Shown: positions 38,687 through 48,456 of the stretch, piece after piece
Position numbering within the stretch: the stretch's first letter is position 1
How the letters are laid out: each line of letters starts with the position of its first letter
Assembly: GCA_016868295.1 (NCBI GenBank)
Contig: VGHJ01000006.1
Coordinates: forward strand, 1 to 64,000
Reading direction: 5' to 3'
From: Betaproteobacteria bacterium
GTDB taxonomy: Bacteria > Pseudomonadota > Gammaproteobacteria > Burkholderiales > Rhodocyclaceae
DNA length: 64,000 bases
Program-made: the position numbers and the translations under genes
The notes under the pieces: model-generated
What the model was told of the DNA's origin: nothing
The model's database searches: none
What the model saw: only the letters and a program-made list of their open reading frames with translations

Positions 38687-39663
38687 TGCTGGCCTACATC
38701 GTCCGCCGCCTGCTCTACGCCATCCCCATCCTGATCGGCGTGAACCTGCTCACCTTCGCGCTGTTCTTCGTCGTGAACACGCCCGATGACATGGCACGCA
38801 TGCAGCTCGGCGTCAAGCGCGTCACGCCCGAGGCGATCGAGAAATGGAAGGCCGAGCGCGGCTACGACAAGCCGCTGCTCTACAACGGGGCCGCCGACGG
38901 CGCGGAGAAGGTGACGAGCACCATCTTCTTCGAGAAGTCGGTGAAGCTTTTCGTCTTCGATTTCGGCCGCGCCGACGACGGACGCGACATCGGCCACGAG
39001 ATCAGGACGCGCATGGGGCCGAGCCTGGCCATCGCCGTGCCGACCTTCGTCCTCGGCCTCTTCGTCACGGTGTCGTTCGCCCTGCTGCTGGCCTTCTTCC
39101 GCGCCACCTACCTCGACTTCTGGGGCGTGGTGGTCTGCGTCGCCATGATGTCGGTCTCCAGCCTGTTCTACATCATCGGAGGGCAGTACCTGGTGAGCAA
39201 GGTCTGGCACCTTGTGCCGATCTCGGGCTACGCCGGCGGGCCTGATGCGATGCGCTTCCTGCTGCTGCCGGTGCTCATCAGCGTGGTCGCCGGCATCGGC
39301 AGCAGCACGCGCTGGTACCGCACCATCTTTCTCGAGGAGATCGGCAAGGACTACGTGCGCACGGCGCGCGCCAAGGGGCTGTCCGAGCCGACCGTGCTGT
39401 TCCGCCACGTGCTGAAGAACGCCATGATCCCCATCCTCACCGGCGTCGTCGTCGTGATCCCGCTGCTCTTCATGGGCTCGCTGCTGGTCGAGTCCTTTTT
39501 CGGCGTGCCGGGCCTCGGCTCCTACACCATCGACGCCATCAACGCGCAGGATTTTGCCGTGGTGCGCTCGATGGTCTTCATCGGCTCGCTGCTCTATATC
39601 GTCGGCCTGCTGCTGACGGATCTCTCCTACACGCTGGTCGACCCGCGCGTGAGACTGCAATGA
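38686..39663 (+). CDS. ABC transporter permease (YejB/OppB-like)
   Basis: A 325-residue inner-membrane permease starting at ATG 38686, sharing one base with the stop codon of the binding protein (TGATG). The N-terminal [20 protein letters not shown] is typical of DppB/OppB proteins. The EAA-type cytoplasmic loop is RTARAKGLSEPTVLFRHVLK, and the segment FFGVPGLGSYTIDAI follows. The region after TM1 contains an extended soluble loop (about 30-110). It is operonic with three other importer genes, each overlapping by 1-4 bp. Confidence 0.9.
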   Translation: MLAYIVRRLLYAIPILIGVNLLTFALFFVVNTPDDMARMQLGVKRVTPEAIEKWKAERGYDKPLLYNGAADGAEKVTSTIFFEKSVKLFVFDFGRADDGRDIGHEIRTRMGPSLAIAVPTFVLGLFVTVSFALLLAFFRATYLDFWGVVVCVAMMSVSSLFYIIGGQYLVSKVWHLVPISGYAGGPDAMRFLLLPVLISVVAGIGSSTRWYRTIFLEEIGKDYVRTARAKGLSEPTVLFRHVLKNAMIPILTGVVVVIPLLFMGSLLVESFFGVPGLGSYTIDAINAQDFAVVRSMVFIGSLLYIVGLLLTDLSYTLVDPRVRLQ

Positions 39664-41093
39664 TGCCCGTCGTCCTGTGGACCGATGCCCTGGTCTTTCT
39701 GCTCATCGCCTGCGCGGCCGGCGCCGGCTTCTACGTCGGCCGGCGCGAATACCTGCTCGCCTCATGGCGCCGCGTCGGCGAGAGCCGCGCCGGCATGGCG
39801 GCACTGACCGTTCTGCTGGCCTTCGTCGCCGTCGGCCTGCTCGATTCGCTGCACTATCGCCCGCGGCTGGACGTTGCGGCCGGCAAGCCGGGCGGCGGCT
39901 ACAGCACGGAGGTGCGCAGCGCGCTCGATGCGTTGCTGTTGCCGCTGAAGGCCGCCACCGAGAAGACCTATTCGGCGCCGCTGGCCACGCACCTGTATGC
40001 CAAGGAGACCGTGGAATTGCCCGACGGCAGCCAGGCCCGCCTCTTCCCGCGCCTGAAGCACGGCGGCGCCCATCTCCAGGACGCCGAGGCGAAATGGGGC
40101 CGCGACGTGGCCCTGCGCGTCCTGCGCGGCCTCGCTCTCGCCGTGTTGTGCGGACTGACTTTTGCCGCGCTGGCGGCCCAACTGGCGGCACGGCATTGGG
40201 GCATCGGCCGCCTGGCGGCCTGGCGTCGCATCCGGCGCGGCGAGACGCGCATTGCCTGGAATGCGGTGCTGGCGACGCTGGCCGTGCTCCTGCTGATTGC
40301 CGGGCCGGTCGCCTCGCTGGCCGGCGGCTACCATGTCTTCGGCACCGACAAGGTCGGTCAGGACGTGCTCTACCTCACCCTGAAGAGCATCCGCACCGGC
40401 CTGGTCATCGGCACCATCACCACGCTGGCCATGCTGCCTTTCGCCGTCGCCCTGGGCATCGCCGCCGGCTACCTGGGCGGCTGGGTGGACGACGTCATCC
40501 AGTACATCTACACGACGCTCAATTCGATCCCCGGCGTGCTGCTCATCGCCGCCGCGGTGCTGATGGTGCAGGTGGCGATCGACACCCATCCGGACTGGTT
40601 CGCCACCGGCGCCCAGCGCGCCGACGCGCGTTTGCTGGCGCTGTGCCTGATTCTCGGCGTGACGAGCTGGACCGGGCTGTGCCGGCTGCTGCGCGCCGAG
40701 ACGCTCAAGCTGCGCGAGCTGGAGTACGTGCAGGCGGCGCAGGCCTTCGGCGCTTCCGCGATCCGCGTCATGGGCCGCCACATCCTGCCCAACGTCATGC
40801 ACATCGTGCTGATCGCGGTGGTGATGGATTTCTCCGGCCTGGTGCTGGCCGAGGCGGTGCTCTCCTACATCGGCATCGGCGTCGATCCGAGCACCATCAG
40901 CTTCGGCACCATGATCAATACGGCGCGTCTCGAGCTGGCGCGCGAGCCGGTGGTGTGGTGGTCGCTGCTGGCCGCCTTCGTCTTCATGTTCGTGCTGGTG
41001 CTGGCGGCCAACCTGTTTGCCGACGCAGTGCGCGATGCCTTCGATCCGCGCCTGGCCGGACGCAGGGCCGCGCTGCGGGAGAAAACGGCATGA
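39660..41093 (+). CDS. ABC transporter permease (YejE/OppC-like) with long N-terminal extension
   Basis: A 477-residue permease, well over the roughly 300-340 residues of OppC-type proteins. The conserved core is in the C-terminal half: KVGQDVLYLTLKSIRTGLVI, TTLNSIPGVLLIAAAVLMVQ, then the EAA loop VQAAQAFGASAIRVMGRHIL. It ends with VLSYIGIGVDPSTISFGTMI. The first half has an additional membrane span, a large soluble insert (about 60-155) and another hydrophobic segment that contains the recurrent word as Gly-Leu-Thr-Phe. It overlaps its neighbours by ATGA on both sides. Its role is the same importer. Confidence 0.88.
   Translation: MMPVVLWTDALVFLLIACAAGAGFYVGRREYLLASWRRVGESRAGMAALTVLLAFVAVGLLDSLHYRPRLDVAAGKPGGGYSTEVRSALDALLLPLKAATEKTYSAPLATHLYAKETVELPDGSQARLFPRLKHGGAHLQDAEAKWGRDVALRVLRGLALAVLCGLTFAALAAQLAARHWGIGRLAAWRRIRRGETRIAWNAVLATLAVLLLIAGPVASLAGGYHVFGTDKVGQDVLYLTLKSIRTGLVIGTITTLAMLPFAVALGIAAGYLGGWVDDVIQYIYTTLNSIPGVLLIAAAVLMVQVAIDTHPDWFATGAQRADARLLALCLILGVTSWTGLCRLLRAETLKLRELEYVQAAQAFGASAIRVMGRHILPNVMHIVLIAVVMDFSGLVLAEAVLSYIGIGVDPSTISFGTMINTARLELAREPVVWWSLLAAFVFMFVLVLAANLFADAVRDAFDPRLAGRRAALREKTA
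40153..40163 (+). repeat. Recurrent word GACTGACTTTT, site 7
   Basis: Exact on the plus strand, preceded by CG and followed by GCCGC (GACTGACTTTTGC). It is the last strong site; none was found from here to base 64000. Confidence 0.75.
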
Positions 41094-43090
41094 GCCTGCT
41101 CAGGGTCGAGTCGCTGCGGACTTTTATCGACAGCGCGGACGGCACGCTGCGGGCCGTTGACGATGTCTCGTTCGATGTCTCCTCGGGCGAGACCTTCGCC
41201 CTGCTCGGCGAGTCCGGCTGCGGCAAATCGATGACGGCGCTGTCGCTGATGCGCCTGCTGCCGGACGCCGGCCGCATCGCCGGCGGCCGGGTGCTGCTCG
41301 ACGGGTGCGACCTGCTGGCCCTGACTGAAGCCGAAATGCGGCAGGTGCGCGGCCGCGACCTGGCCATGATTTTCCAGGAGCCGTCCACCAGCCTGAATCC
41401 CGTGCTCAGCGTCGGTCGCCAGATCGGCGAGGTTCTGTCGCGGCATACGCCGTTGCGCGGCGATGCGGCGAAGCGGCGCGCCGTCGAGCTGCTCGATGCC
41501 GTGGGCATTCCAGATGCGCCGCGGCGCCTGGAGGAATTCCCCTTCCAGTTCTCCGGCGGCATGAAACAGCGCGTCATGATCGCCATGGCGCTGGCCGGCG
41601 ATCCGCGCCTGCTGATCGCCGACGAGCCGACCACGGCGCTCGACGTCACCATCCAGGCGCAGGTGCTGGAGTTGCTCGGCGATCTGCAGCGCAGCCGCGG
41701 CATGGGCATGCTGCTCATTACCCATGATCTGGGCATCGTCGGCCAGCTGGCGCAGCGCGTCGGCGTCATGTATGCCGGCCAGTTGGTGGAAGTGGCGGAA
41801 CGCCGTGCGTTCTTCGAGCGGCCGCGGCATCCCTATTCGCAGAAGCTCTTCGCCGCGCTGCCGCGGCCGGCGCGGCGCGGCGCCGGGCTGGAGACCATTC
41901 CGGGCAGCGTCCCCTCGCTTGCCGCAAGCTTCGCCGGCTGCCGCTTCGCCGAACGCTGCGCGCACGCCTGGGCGCGCTGCCGTTCCGAGCCGCCGTCCTG
42001 GCACGGAACGGACGCAGGGCACGGCGTGCGCTGTCACCTCTACGCGCCCGGCGCCGCGCCGGTCGACCGCGCCGGTGCCGCACTGCCGGCGACGCCGGAG
42101 CGTGACGATCGGCAGCCTGTGCCGGCGCCGCTGCTCGAGGCAAGCGGCCTGAAAGTGCATTTCCCCATTCGCCGCGGCCTGTTCAAGCGGACTGTCGGAC
42201 AGGTCCGGGCGGTGGACGGCGTGTCGCTGGGGCTGACTTCCGGTCGAACGCTGGCCCTGGTGGGCGAATCCGGCTGCGGCAAGACGACCGCCGGCAAGGC
42301 CATCCTGCAGTTGATCCGGCCGACCGCAGGCAGCGTGCGCTTCGGCGGCGAGGAGCTCACGGCCCTGGGCGGCGAGCGGCTGCGCCGGCTGCGCGGCCAG
42401 ATGCAGATCGTATTTCAGGATCCCTATGCCTCGCTCGACCCCCGCATGCGGGTCGGCGACATCATCGAGGAAGGCATGGGTGCGCTCAAGGCGGGTGCCG
42501 CGGCAGCGGAGCGCGAACGGCGCACGGTCGGTCTGCTCGAGCGCGTCGGGCTTTCCGGCGAGATGCGCGGACGCTATCCGCACGAGTTTTCCGGCGGCCA
42601 GCGGCAGAGGATCGCCATCGCTCGCGCGCTGGCGGTGGAACCGCGCTTGCTGGTGTGCGACGAGCCGACCAGCGCGCTCGACGTGTCGGTCCAGGCGCAG
42701 ATCCTCAACCTGCTGCGGGAACTGCAGGCCTCGCTCGGCCTCGCTTATCTGTTCATCACCCACAACATCGCCGTGGTGGAGTACCTGGCGCACGAGGTGG
42801 CGGTGATGTATCTCGGGCGCATCGTCGAACGCGGCTCGGCGGCGGAGGTGCTGGGCGATCCGAAGCATCCCTACACGGAGGCTCTGCTCTCGGCCGTGCC
42901 CCGGCTCGACGCGCAAGGGCAACGGCCGCTGATCGTCCTCAGGAGCGACCTGCCCTCGCCGGCGAACCCGCCCTCTGGCTGCCATTTCCATCCGCGCTGC
43001 CCGCGCGCGATGCCGCAATGCGCGAGGGACTATCCGACCGAAACGCGTCTCGACGACACGCGTCGCGTGCGCTGCCTGCTCTACGGCTAG
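41090..43090 (+). CDS. Dual-ATPase ABC transporter subunit (YejF-like, DppD-DppF fusion)
   Basis: The 666-residue protein starts at ATG 41090 and carries two complete ATPase units. The first has Walker [20 protein letters not shown], signature [17 protein letters not shown] and Walker [13 protein letters not shown]. The second has [31 protein letters not shown] and [12 protein letters not shown]. Each unit ends in the oligopeptide/dipeptide C-terminal extension with Cys clusters ([17 protein letters not shown] and [14 protein letters not shown]). It powers the importer of the three preceding genes. The 3' end overlaps mltD by 4 bp. Confidence 0.94.
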   Translation: MSLLRVESLRTFIDSADGTLRAVDDVSFDVSSGETFALLGESGCGKSMTALSLMRLLPDAGRIAGGRVLLDGCDLLALTEAEMRQVRGRDLAMIFQEPSTSLNPVLSVGRQIGEVLSRHTPLRGDAAKRRAVELLDAVGIPDAPRRLEEFPFQFSGGMKQRVMIAMALAGDPRLLIADEPTTALDVTIQAQVLELLGDLQRSRGMGMLLITHDLGIVGQLAQRVGVMYAGQLVEVAERRAFFERPRHPYSQKLFAALPRPARRGAGLETIPGSVPSLAASFAGCRFAERCAHAWARCRSEPPSWHGTDAGHGVRCHLYAPGAAPVDRAGAALPATPERDDRQPVPAPLLEASGLKVHFPIRRGLFKRTVGQVRAVDGVSLGLTSGRTLALVGESGCGKTTAGKAILQLIRPTAGSVRFGGEELTALGGERLRRLRGQMQIVFQDPYASLDPRMRVGDIIEEGMGALKAGAAAAERERRTVGLLERVGLSGEMRGRYPHEFSGGQRQRIAIARALAVEPRLLVCDEPTSALDVSVQAQILNLLRELQASLGLAYLFITHNIAVVEYLAHEVAVMYLGRIVERGSAAEVLGDPKHPYTEALLSAVPRLDAQGQRPLIVLRSDLPSPANPPSGCHFHPRCPRAMPQCARDYPTETRLDDTRRVRCLLYG

Positions 43091-44424
43091 TTCCGGGCGG
43101 GGGGGCGTTGCGCGGCGACGTTTTTCGCGGCCGGTTTGGCCGGCTTCTTGGCTTTCACCGGGGTCTTCTTGCCGCTCTTGGCGGGGTTCTTCGGAACAGC
43201 CGGCTTGGCCACGGGCAGGTTGACGGCGAAAAGATTGTCCGAGCCCCTGTCGCCCCTGGCGGGCACCAGCAAGGTATGGCCAGGTCCGACGCGCATCCTG
43301 GCGCTGATGCCGTTCACCTGCCTCAGGCGCGCCACCGTCAGGCCATGCGCTTTCGCCACGCTTTCCAGGCTTTCGCCCTTGCGGATCGTGTAGGCCTGCC
43401 AGCTCGTCAGCGGCTTTTTGTGGGCTTCCAGGTTGGATACGAACACATCCACCTTTTCCGATGGCAGCACGATGCTGCCGCTGCCCTTGCTGTCCGGGAT
43501 CACCGGCCGGTTGTAGGCCGGGTTGAGCGCGAGAAATTCCTCGATGGTCATCTCCGCCAGGCGTGCGGCAATGGCGACGTCCATGTGCGCAGACACCTCG
43601 ACGGTCTGGAAATAGGGCCTGTTGGGAATCGGATCGAGCCTGACGTGGAACAGGTCCGGCTGGGCGACGATGTTCTTCAGGGCCTGCAGCTTGGGGACGT
43701 ACCAGCGCGTCTCGTTGGGCATGGTCAGGCTGAGGTAGTCGGTGGGCAGGCCCTTGGCCCGGTTCTTGTTGATGGCCCGCGCCACGGCGTTCTCGCCCCA
43801 GTTGTAGGAGGCGAGGGCCAGGTGCCAGTCGCCATGCATCTCGTAGATGGACTGCAGGTACTCCAGCGCGGCGCTGGTGGAGGCGATGATGTCGCGGCGC
43901 TGGTCCATCCACCAGTTCTGGTCGAGCTGGTAGTTCTTGCCGGTCGACGGGATGAACTGCCACATGCCGGAGGCGTGGGCACGCGAATAGGCCATCGGGT
44001 TGTAGGCGCTCTCGACGATGGGCAGCAGGGCCAGTTCGGTCGGCATGCCGCGCTTTTCCAGTTCCTCGACGATGTGGTGCATGTAGCGGCGGCTGCGTTC
44101 GACCACCCGCCGCAGGTAATCCGGACGTGCGAGATACCAGGCCTGCTGCTGCTGCACCAGCGGGCTGTCGAGATTGGCCATGCCGAAGCCTTGCCGGATG
44201 CGGATCCACAGGTCGTCGGGTGGCAGGGTCAGGTCGATGGTGGCCAGCGGCGGCGGATCCTCCTTCAACTCGATGACGGGCATCGGCTCGCCCGACCGCT
44301 CCTCGGCGGCTGACGTCGCAGCCGGAACGGCCGACGGCACGGCCTCCGCGACGGCAAGGTGGGAAAACAGAGTCAGGACAAGGCTGGCGAGGACACCCGG
44401 CAATGCCGGCTTGAGCTTGAACAT
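43087..44424 (-). CDS. mltD: Membrane-bound lytic murein transglycosylase D
   Basis: A 445-residue cell-wall enzyme that cleaves glycan strands to anhydromuropeptides. A signal peptide is at 1-26 (LVLTLFSHLAVAEA), with no lipobox Cys. The SLT domain (about 115-270) has the catalytic Glu in LALLPIVESAYNPMAYSRAH, then SGMWQFIPSTGKNYQLDQN and LALASYNWGENAVARAINK. One clear LysM repeat (about 348-392: SWQAYTIRKGESLESVAKAH) lies before a Lys/Ala/Pro-rich tail (VKAKKPAKPAAKN). It is near gloB as in many proteobacteria, with a regulator gene between them. Confidence 0.93.
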   Translation of the reverse strand: MFKLKPALPGVLASLVLTLFSHLAVAEAVPSAVPAATSAAEERSGEPMPVIELKEDPPPLATIDLTLPPDDLWIRIRQGFGMANLDSPLVQQQQAWYLARPDYLRRVVERSRRYMHHIVEELEKRGMPTELALLPIVESAYNPMAYSRAHASGMWQFIPSTGKNYQLDQNWWMDQRRDIIASTSAALEYLQSIYEMHGDWHLALASYNWGENAVARAINKNRAKGLPTDYLSLTMPNETRWYVPKLQALKNIVAQPDLFHVRLDPIPNRPYFQTVEVSAHMDVAIAARLAEMTIEEFLALNPAYNRPVIPDSKGSGSIVLPSEKVDVFVSNLEAHKKPLTSWQAYTIRKGESLESVAKAHGLTVARLRQVNGISARMRVGPGHTLLVPARGDRGSDNLFAVNLPVAKPAVPKNPAKSGKKTPVKAKKPAKPAAKNVAAQRPPARN

Positions 44425-44562
44425 GGAGCCAAGGCGTGCGAAAGCCCAATGCTACCGTTGCCCCCGTCGACCGTCAATTTCCGACCGTGCCGTCACGCCG
44501 AGCAGAAGCGCCTGGCGGCCGAGAATCAACTATGCTAGACCAAACGGACGATCGTCGATTCC

Positions 44563-46002
44563 ATGAAAGCATTGGTTGTTGAGGATACCGCCACCAGCCA
44601 GGCGGTGATATGCCACCTGCTTGAGCGAATGGGCATCCAGCCTATTCAGGCGCGGGACGGCAGTAAGGGCATTGCGCTGTTCGAACAGGAACGCCCCGAC
44701 CTGATCCTGCTCGACATCATTCTGCCTGGCATCGACGGTTTCGAAGTCGCCCGGCGCATTCGCGGCATGGAAAAGCCCGGCCAGTGGACCCCGATCATAT
44801 TCCTCACCGCACTGACAAAGGACGAAGACCTCGAGCGCGGCATCGAGGCGGGCGGCGACGATTACCTGTCCAAGCCGGTCAGCGAGGTGGTCCTGGGGGC
44901 CAAGGTGCGCGCCATGCAGCGCATCATCCAGATGCGCTACTCCCTGCTGGTGCTTACCAGCAAGCTGGACAGTACCAACCGCGAGTTGACCCGTCTCTCT
45001 GCGGTCGATGGCCTGACCGGGATCGCCAACAGGCGGCAATTCGACGAGGCGCTGGCGCGTGAATGGCGACGTTGCCTGCGCGCCGGGGAGCCGCTCTCGC
45101 TGCTGATGTGCGACGTGGATTTCTTCAAGCAGTACAACGACGGCTACGGTCACCAGGCGGGCGACGAGTGCCTGAAACGGGTTGCCGAAACCCTGCGAAG
45201 CAAGCTGCGGCGGCCGGCCGACATCGTCGCGCGCTATGGCGGCGAGGAGTTTGCCGCCATTTTGCCCGATACGAACATGGAAGGCGCCATGCTTGTGGCC
45301 GAGGCGATGCGGGCCGGCGTGCAAGCGCTGGCGCAGCCGCACGAGAACACGTCAGCCGGCGTTGTGACGGTGAGCCTGGGCGTGGCGGCTCTGGTGCCGC
45401 AGCGAATGGATGGCATGTCCGGTCTGGTCAGCGCGGCCGACTGGGCGCTCTATGAAGCGAAACGTCGGGGGGCGCAACGCAGTACAGGTGGCCAGTCCGG
45501 AACCTTTCGGGAATTAGATCTAGCGGAAGCCGTTTTTCCATTCCCGCAAGGCGGCGAAGACCTCGACCGTCTCGCGCAGCCTGGCCTGGGCATGGCGTTC
45601 GGCCGCGGCGACGACAGCGGCCTCCTTGCACCTCAGGAAGGGATTGGTTGCGAGTTCCATGTCGAGGGGGAAGGGGACGCTCGGCAGGTCGCTGGCACGC
45701 AATTGACCGACCTGGGCAGCGCGGGCTGCCAGGGCCGCGTTGCCCGATTCCACGGCAAGCGCGAAGCGGATGTTGGACAGCGTGTATTCATGGGCGCAGT
45801 ACACGAGCGTGTCCCCCGGCAGGGCGGCGAGCCGGGACAGCGAAGACCACATCTGTTGCGCCGTGCCCTCGAACAGGCGGCCGCAACCGCAGCCAAACAG
45901 CGTGTCGCCGCAGAACAGCGCGCCGCACCCGTAATAGGCGATATGCCCGCGTGTGTGACCGGGCACCTCGATCACCCTGAATGCCGCGGCGCCGCTCGAT
46001 AG
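44563..46002 (+). CDS. Response regulator with diguanylate cyclase domain; ORF extended antisense over gloB
   Basis: Receiver domain 1-120: Asp51 is the phosphorylation site (LILLDIILPGIDGF), with Lys104. GGDEF domain about 140-305: LSAVDGLTGIANRRQFDEAL, CDVDFFKQYNDGYGH and the active site GGEEF at 226-230, with the inhibitory I-site RPAD at 217-220. It should make c-di-GMP when phosphorylated. The natural end is near residue 312-320, but no in-frame stop occurs there. The frame stays open for a further 160 codons exactly antisense to gloB. Either the stop codon was lost by a small indel or a sequencing error, or the product carries a junk tail. It is divergent from mltD. Confidence 0.85.
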   Translation: MKALVVEDTATSQAVICHLLERMGIQPIQARDGSKGIALFEQERPDLILLDIILPGIDGFEVARRIRGMEKPGQWTPIIFLTALTKDEDLERGIEAGGDDYLSKPVSEVVLGAKVRAMQRIIQMRYSLLVLTSKLDSTNRELTRLSAVDGLTGIANRRQFDEALAREWRRCLRAGEPLSLLMCDVDFFKQYNDGYGHQAGDECLKRVAETLRSKLRRPADIVARYGGEEFAAILPDTNMEGAMLVAEAMRAGVQALAQPHENTSAGVVTVSLGVAALVPQRMDGMSGLVSAADWALYEAKRRGAQRSTGGQSGTFRELDLAEAVFPFPQGGEDLDRLAQPGLGMAFGRGDDSGLLAPQEGIGCEFHVEGEGDARQVAGTQLTDLGSAGCQGRVARFHGKREADVGQRVFMGAVHERVPRQGGEPGQRRPHLLRRALEQAAATAAKQRVAAEQRAAPVIGDMPACVTGHLDHPECRGAAR

Positions 46003-46284
46003 CGCGACCGTGTCGCCATCCCGCAAGGCATGGGTTACGCCGTCGATCGACTCGCCGGCCGGCCCGTATACGGGAACGTTCTGGCGCCGCAGCAGATCCG
46101 CCACGCCGCCCGTATGGTCGCCATGGTGATGAGTCAGGAGAACGGCCTGCAGCGATGCATCCTCGCGCTCCAGGTACGCCAGTACCGGGGCGGCATCGCC
46201 GGGGTCGACCGCGGCGACATGGCATCCCTCCCGGATCAGCCAGATATAATTGTCCTCGAAGGCGCGCAAGGGAAGAATGTCCAT
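45520..46284 (-). CDS. gloB: Hydroxyacylglutathione hydrolase (glyoxalase II)
   Basis: Hydrolyses S-D-lactoylglutathione in methylglyoxal detoxification. In its 254 residues the binuclear metal site is complete: H52-H-H54-G-D56-H57 (LLTHHHGDHTGG), then VPGHTRGHIAYY and LFCGDTLFGCGCGRLFEGT. VYCAHEYTLSNIRFA supplies the remaining His ligand. The C-terminal GSH-binding region ends REWKNGFR. It is divergent from the methyltransferase gene across 27 bp, and the whole gene lies opposite the tail of the c-di-GMP regulator ORF. Confidence 0.96.
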   Translation of the reverse strand: MDILPLRAFEDNYIWLIREGCHVAAVDPGDAAPVLAYLEREDASLQAVLLTHHHGDHTGGVADLLRRQNVPVYGPAGESIDGVTHALRDGDTVALSSGAAAFRVIEVPGHTRGHIAYYGCGALFCGDTLFGCGCGRLFEGTAQQMWSSLSRLAALPGDTLVYCAHEYTLSNIRFALAVESGNAALAARAAQVGQLRASDLPSVPFPLDMELATNPFLRCKEAAVVAAAERHAQARLRETVEVFAALREWKNGFR

Positions 46285-46311
46285 GGCGCGATTCTCTGAC
46301 TTCGGAGCGAA

Positions 46312-47034
46312 ATGTCAATTCCCGGTTTCGATGCCTGGCTGACGACACCGTTGGGGCGGTATGTCCTGGAATGGGAGCAGGATCGCTTCGGCCATATGGT
46401 GGCCGACATATTCGGTTTCAATGCCGTACAGATCGGCCTGCCGCAGCATGACCTGCTGAGCGCCAATCGCATGCCGCTGCGCGCGAGGCTGGACGCGCAT
46501 GGCGCGGCCGACGTTCGGGCCGACTACCATCACCTGCCGTTCGCCGCCAACAGCGTCGATCTGGTCGTTCTGTCCCATATCCTGGAGTTCGTCGCCAATC
46601 CGCATCAGGTGCTGCGCGAGACGGAACGCATCCTCGTGCCGGAAGGGCAGGTGCTGATCTCGGGGTTCAACCCGTTCAGCCTGTGGGGCATCAAGCGTCG
46701 TTTTGCCGGCCGGTCCGCGCCGCTCCCCTGGCAGGGACAATACCTCAGCGTCCGGCGGCTGAAGGATTGGTTTTCCCTCCTCAGTTTCGAAACGCATGCA
46801 GGCTGTTTCGGATGCTATGCGCCGCCGGTCTCCCAGGAACGCTGGTTGCGTCGATGGGCGTTCATGGAGCCGGCAGGGGATCGCTGGTGGCCCATCGCCG
46901 GCGCCGTCTACATTTTGCAGGGCATCAAGCGCCAGCACGGCCTGCGCCTGCTGACGCCGGCCTGGCACGACCGCATGGCGCGCGCCAAGGCGCTGGCGCC
47001 AGCCGTGCAGAGGCTCCAGAAGGGCGGGCAATGA
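46312..47034 (+). CDS. Class I SAM-dependent methyltransferase upstream of rnhA
   Basis: A 240-residue protein of the methyltransferase family often encoded between gloB and rnhA in proteobacteria. Rather than a GxGxG, the SAM region begins with a less glycine-rich [35 protein letters not shown] is motif IV, and [20 protein letters not shown] and [14 protein letters not shown] follow. The C-terminal third is Trp/Arg-rich. The substrate is unknown. The absence of a canonical motif I makes activity uncertain. Its stop overlaps rnhA by 4 bp. Confidence 0.88.
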   Translation: MSIPGFDAWLTTPLGRYVLEWEQDRFGHMVADIFGFNAVQIGLPQHDLLSANRMPLRARLDAHGAADVRADYHHLPFAANSVDLVVLSHILEFVANPHQVLRETERILVPEGQVLISGFNPFSLWGIKRRFAGRSAPLPWQGQYLSVRRLKDWFSLLSFETHAGCFGCYAPPVSQERWLRRWAFMEPAGDRWWPIAGAVYILQGIKRQHGLRLLTPAWHDRMARAKALAPAVQRLQKGGQ

Positions 47035-47489
47035 TCGAATCCGGCGAAACGGTGGAGATCTATACGGACGGCGCCTGCAGCGGCAACCCAGGTCCGGGCG
47101 GCTGGGGCGTGCTGTTGCGGATGGGGGGACACGAGAGGGAGCTCTTCGGCGGGGAGGCGGACACGACCAATAACCGTATGGAACTGACCGCGGTGATCCG
47201 TGCCCTCGAGGCCCTGCGTCGTCCGGTGCGCGCGCGCGTGCATACCGATTCGCAGTACGTGCAGAAGGGCATCAGCGAGTGGATTCATGGCTGGAAAAAG
47301 CGCGGCTGGCGCACGGCCGACAGGCAACCGGTGAAGAACGCCGAGCTATGGCGCGAACTCGATGCGCTGGCTTCGCGTCACCGCATCGAGTGGCTTTGGG
47401 TGAAGGGACACGCCGGCCATCCGGAAAACGAACGCGCGGATGCGCTGGCGAGGCGGGGCATCGATGCGGTCAGGGAGGGGGAGTTGTGA
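47031..47489 (+). CDS. rnhA: Ribonuclease HI
   Basis: Degrades the RNA strand of RNA-DNA hybrids. The 152-residue protein begins at ATG 47031 ([20 protein letters not shown]). The catalytic acids are Asp in [17 protein letters not shown], Glu in [16 protein letters not shown], Asp in [12 protein letters not shown] and the late Asp in [14 protein letters not shown]. The basic protrusion [18 protein letters not shown] is present. Translation is coupled to both neighbours (ATGA upstream, GTGA downstream). The rnhA-dnaQ pairing is the usual one. Confidence 0.96.
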   Translation: MIESGETVEIYTDGACSGNPGPGGWGVLLRMGGHERELFGGEADTTNNRMELTAVIRALEALRRPVRARVHTDSQYVQKGISEWIHGWKKRGWRTADRQPVKNAELWRELDALASRHRIEWLWVKGHAGHPENERADALARRGIDAVREGEL

Positions 47490-48202
47490 GACAAGTCGTG
47501 CTGGATACGGAAACCACCGGGCTGGATTTCCGGCTCGGCGACCGCGTCATCGAGGTGGGCTGCGTGGAATTGCTCAATCGCAAGCCGACCGGCCAGCGCT
47601 TCCATCGCTACATCAACCCCGAACGTGAGGTCGAGGCGGGCGCGCTGGCGGTGCACGGCCTGTCGAGCGAGTTTCTGCAGGACAAGCCGAAGTTCGGCGA
47701 GATCGTCGCGGAGTTCCTCGAGTTCATCCAGGGTGCGGAACTGGTCATCCACAACGCCGGCTTCGATGTCGGCTTCCTGAACAACGAGTTGGCGCTTTGC
47801 CGCGAGCCGGCATTGGATCAATGTTGCGGTGGCGTGGTGGATACGCTGAAACTGGCGCGCGAACTGCATCCTGGGCGCAAGAATTCGCTGGATGCGCTGT
47901 GCGAGCGCTACGGGATCGACAATTCCGGCCGGACGCAGCACGGCGCCCTGCTCGATGCCGAGCTTCTGGCCGAGGTCTATCTGGCCATGACGCGCGGCCA
48001 GGACAGCCTGCTCATCGAGCTGGATGCCGCTCCAGTGCGCAGCGTGCAGGCCGGCCTGACCGGCGAGCGGCAGGCCATCCGGGTGCTGCGCGCCGGCGAG
48101 GACGAACTCGCCGAGCATGAAAGGGTGCTGGCCGAGATCGACAAGGACAGCCGGGGCGGCTGCCTCTGGAAGACCCTGGCTAGTGTAGAGTTTGCCGAAT
48201 AA
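47486..48202 (+). CDS. dnaQ: DNA polymerase III epsilon subunit (3'-5' proofreading exonuclease)
   Basis: A 238-residue proofreading subunit of the replicase. It starts with GTG at 47486 ([20 protein letters not shown]), overlapping the rnhA stop. The DEDDh motifs are Exo I DTETTGL, Exo [16 protein letters not shown] and Exo [21 protein letters not shown]. The C-terminal tail (about 185-238) should bind the polymerase alpha subunit. It is followed by the tRNA-Val(GAC) promoter. Confidence 0.96.
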   Translation: MRQVVLDTETTGLDFRLGDRVIEVGCVELLNRKPTGQRFHRYINPEREVEAGALAVHGLSSEFLQDKPKFGEIVAEFLEFIQGAELVIHNAGFDVGFLNNELALCREPALDQCCGGVVDTLKLARELHPGRKNSLDALCERYGIDNSGRTQHGALLDAELLAEVYLAMTRGQDSLLIELDAAPVRSVQAGLTGERQAIRVLRAGEDELAEHERVLAEIDKDSRGGCLWKTLASVEFAE

Positions 48203-48261
48203 CGGCAATCCCGAGGCAATCTTTAGACCTCTACGAAGCCGGCGGTATTGCAGGAAGTTCT

Positions 48262-48289
48262 TTGAAATGGAAGCCGTTTCGGCTACAAT
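48262..48289 (+). promoter_or_regulatory. Sigma-70 promoter for tRNA-Val(GAC)
   Basis: TTGAAA at 48262-48267 and TACAAT at 48284-48289 are 16 bases apart. The tRNA begins 12 bases after the -10, as usual for tRNA genes. Confidence 0.8.
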
Positions 48290-48300
48290 GCGCACCTTTC

Positions 48301-48377
48301 AGGCGCGTAGCTCAGCTGGTTAGAGCACCACCTTGACATGGTGGGGGTCGTAGGTTCGAGTCCTATCGCGCCTACCA
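48301..48377 (+). tRNA. tRNA-Val(GAC)
   Basis: A 77-base tRNA. Acceptor AGGCGCG pairs with CGCGCCT, followed by ACCA. The anticodon stem-loop CCACC-TTGACAT-GGTGG gives GAC, and the T-arm has GTTCGAGTC. It is followed by a short terminator. Confidence 0.96.
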
Positions 48378-48407
48378 ATTCTTCAAGCAGAAGTCAGAGG
48401 ACGGGGG

Positions 48408-48426
48408 CCGAAGTGGCTTCGGTTTT
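48408..48426 (+). terminator. Short intrinsic terminator after tRNA-Val
   Basis: CCGAAG-TGG-CTTCGG with a following TTTT (and another TTTT seven bases later). The stem is only 6 bp, so some read-through into thrS is likely. thrS begins 30 bases later and no separate promoter is obvious. Confidence 0.7.
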
Positions 48427-48456
48427 CTGGCTTTTGTTGTTTATGGCGTTTCAGGA

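Noticed and set aside
39677-41089. N-terminal extension of the dual ATPase frame through the permease gene
   Set aside because: The extension is Arg/Ala-rich shadow sequence. ATG 41090 begins the true MSLLRVESL start and overlaps the preceding stop codon.
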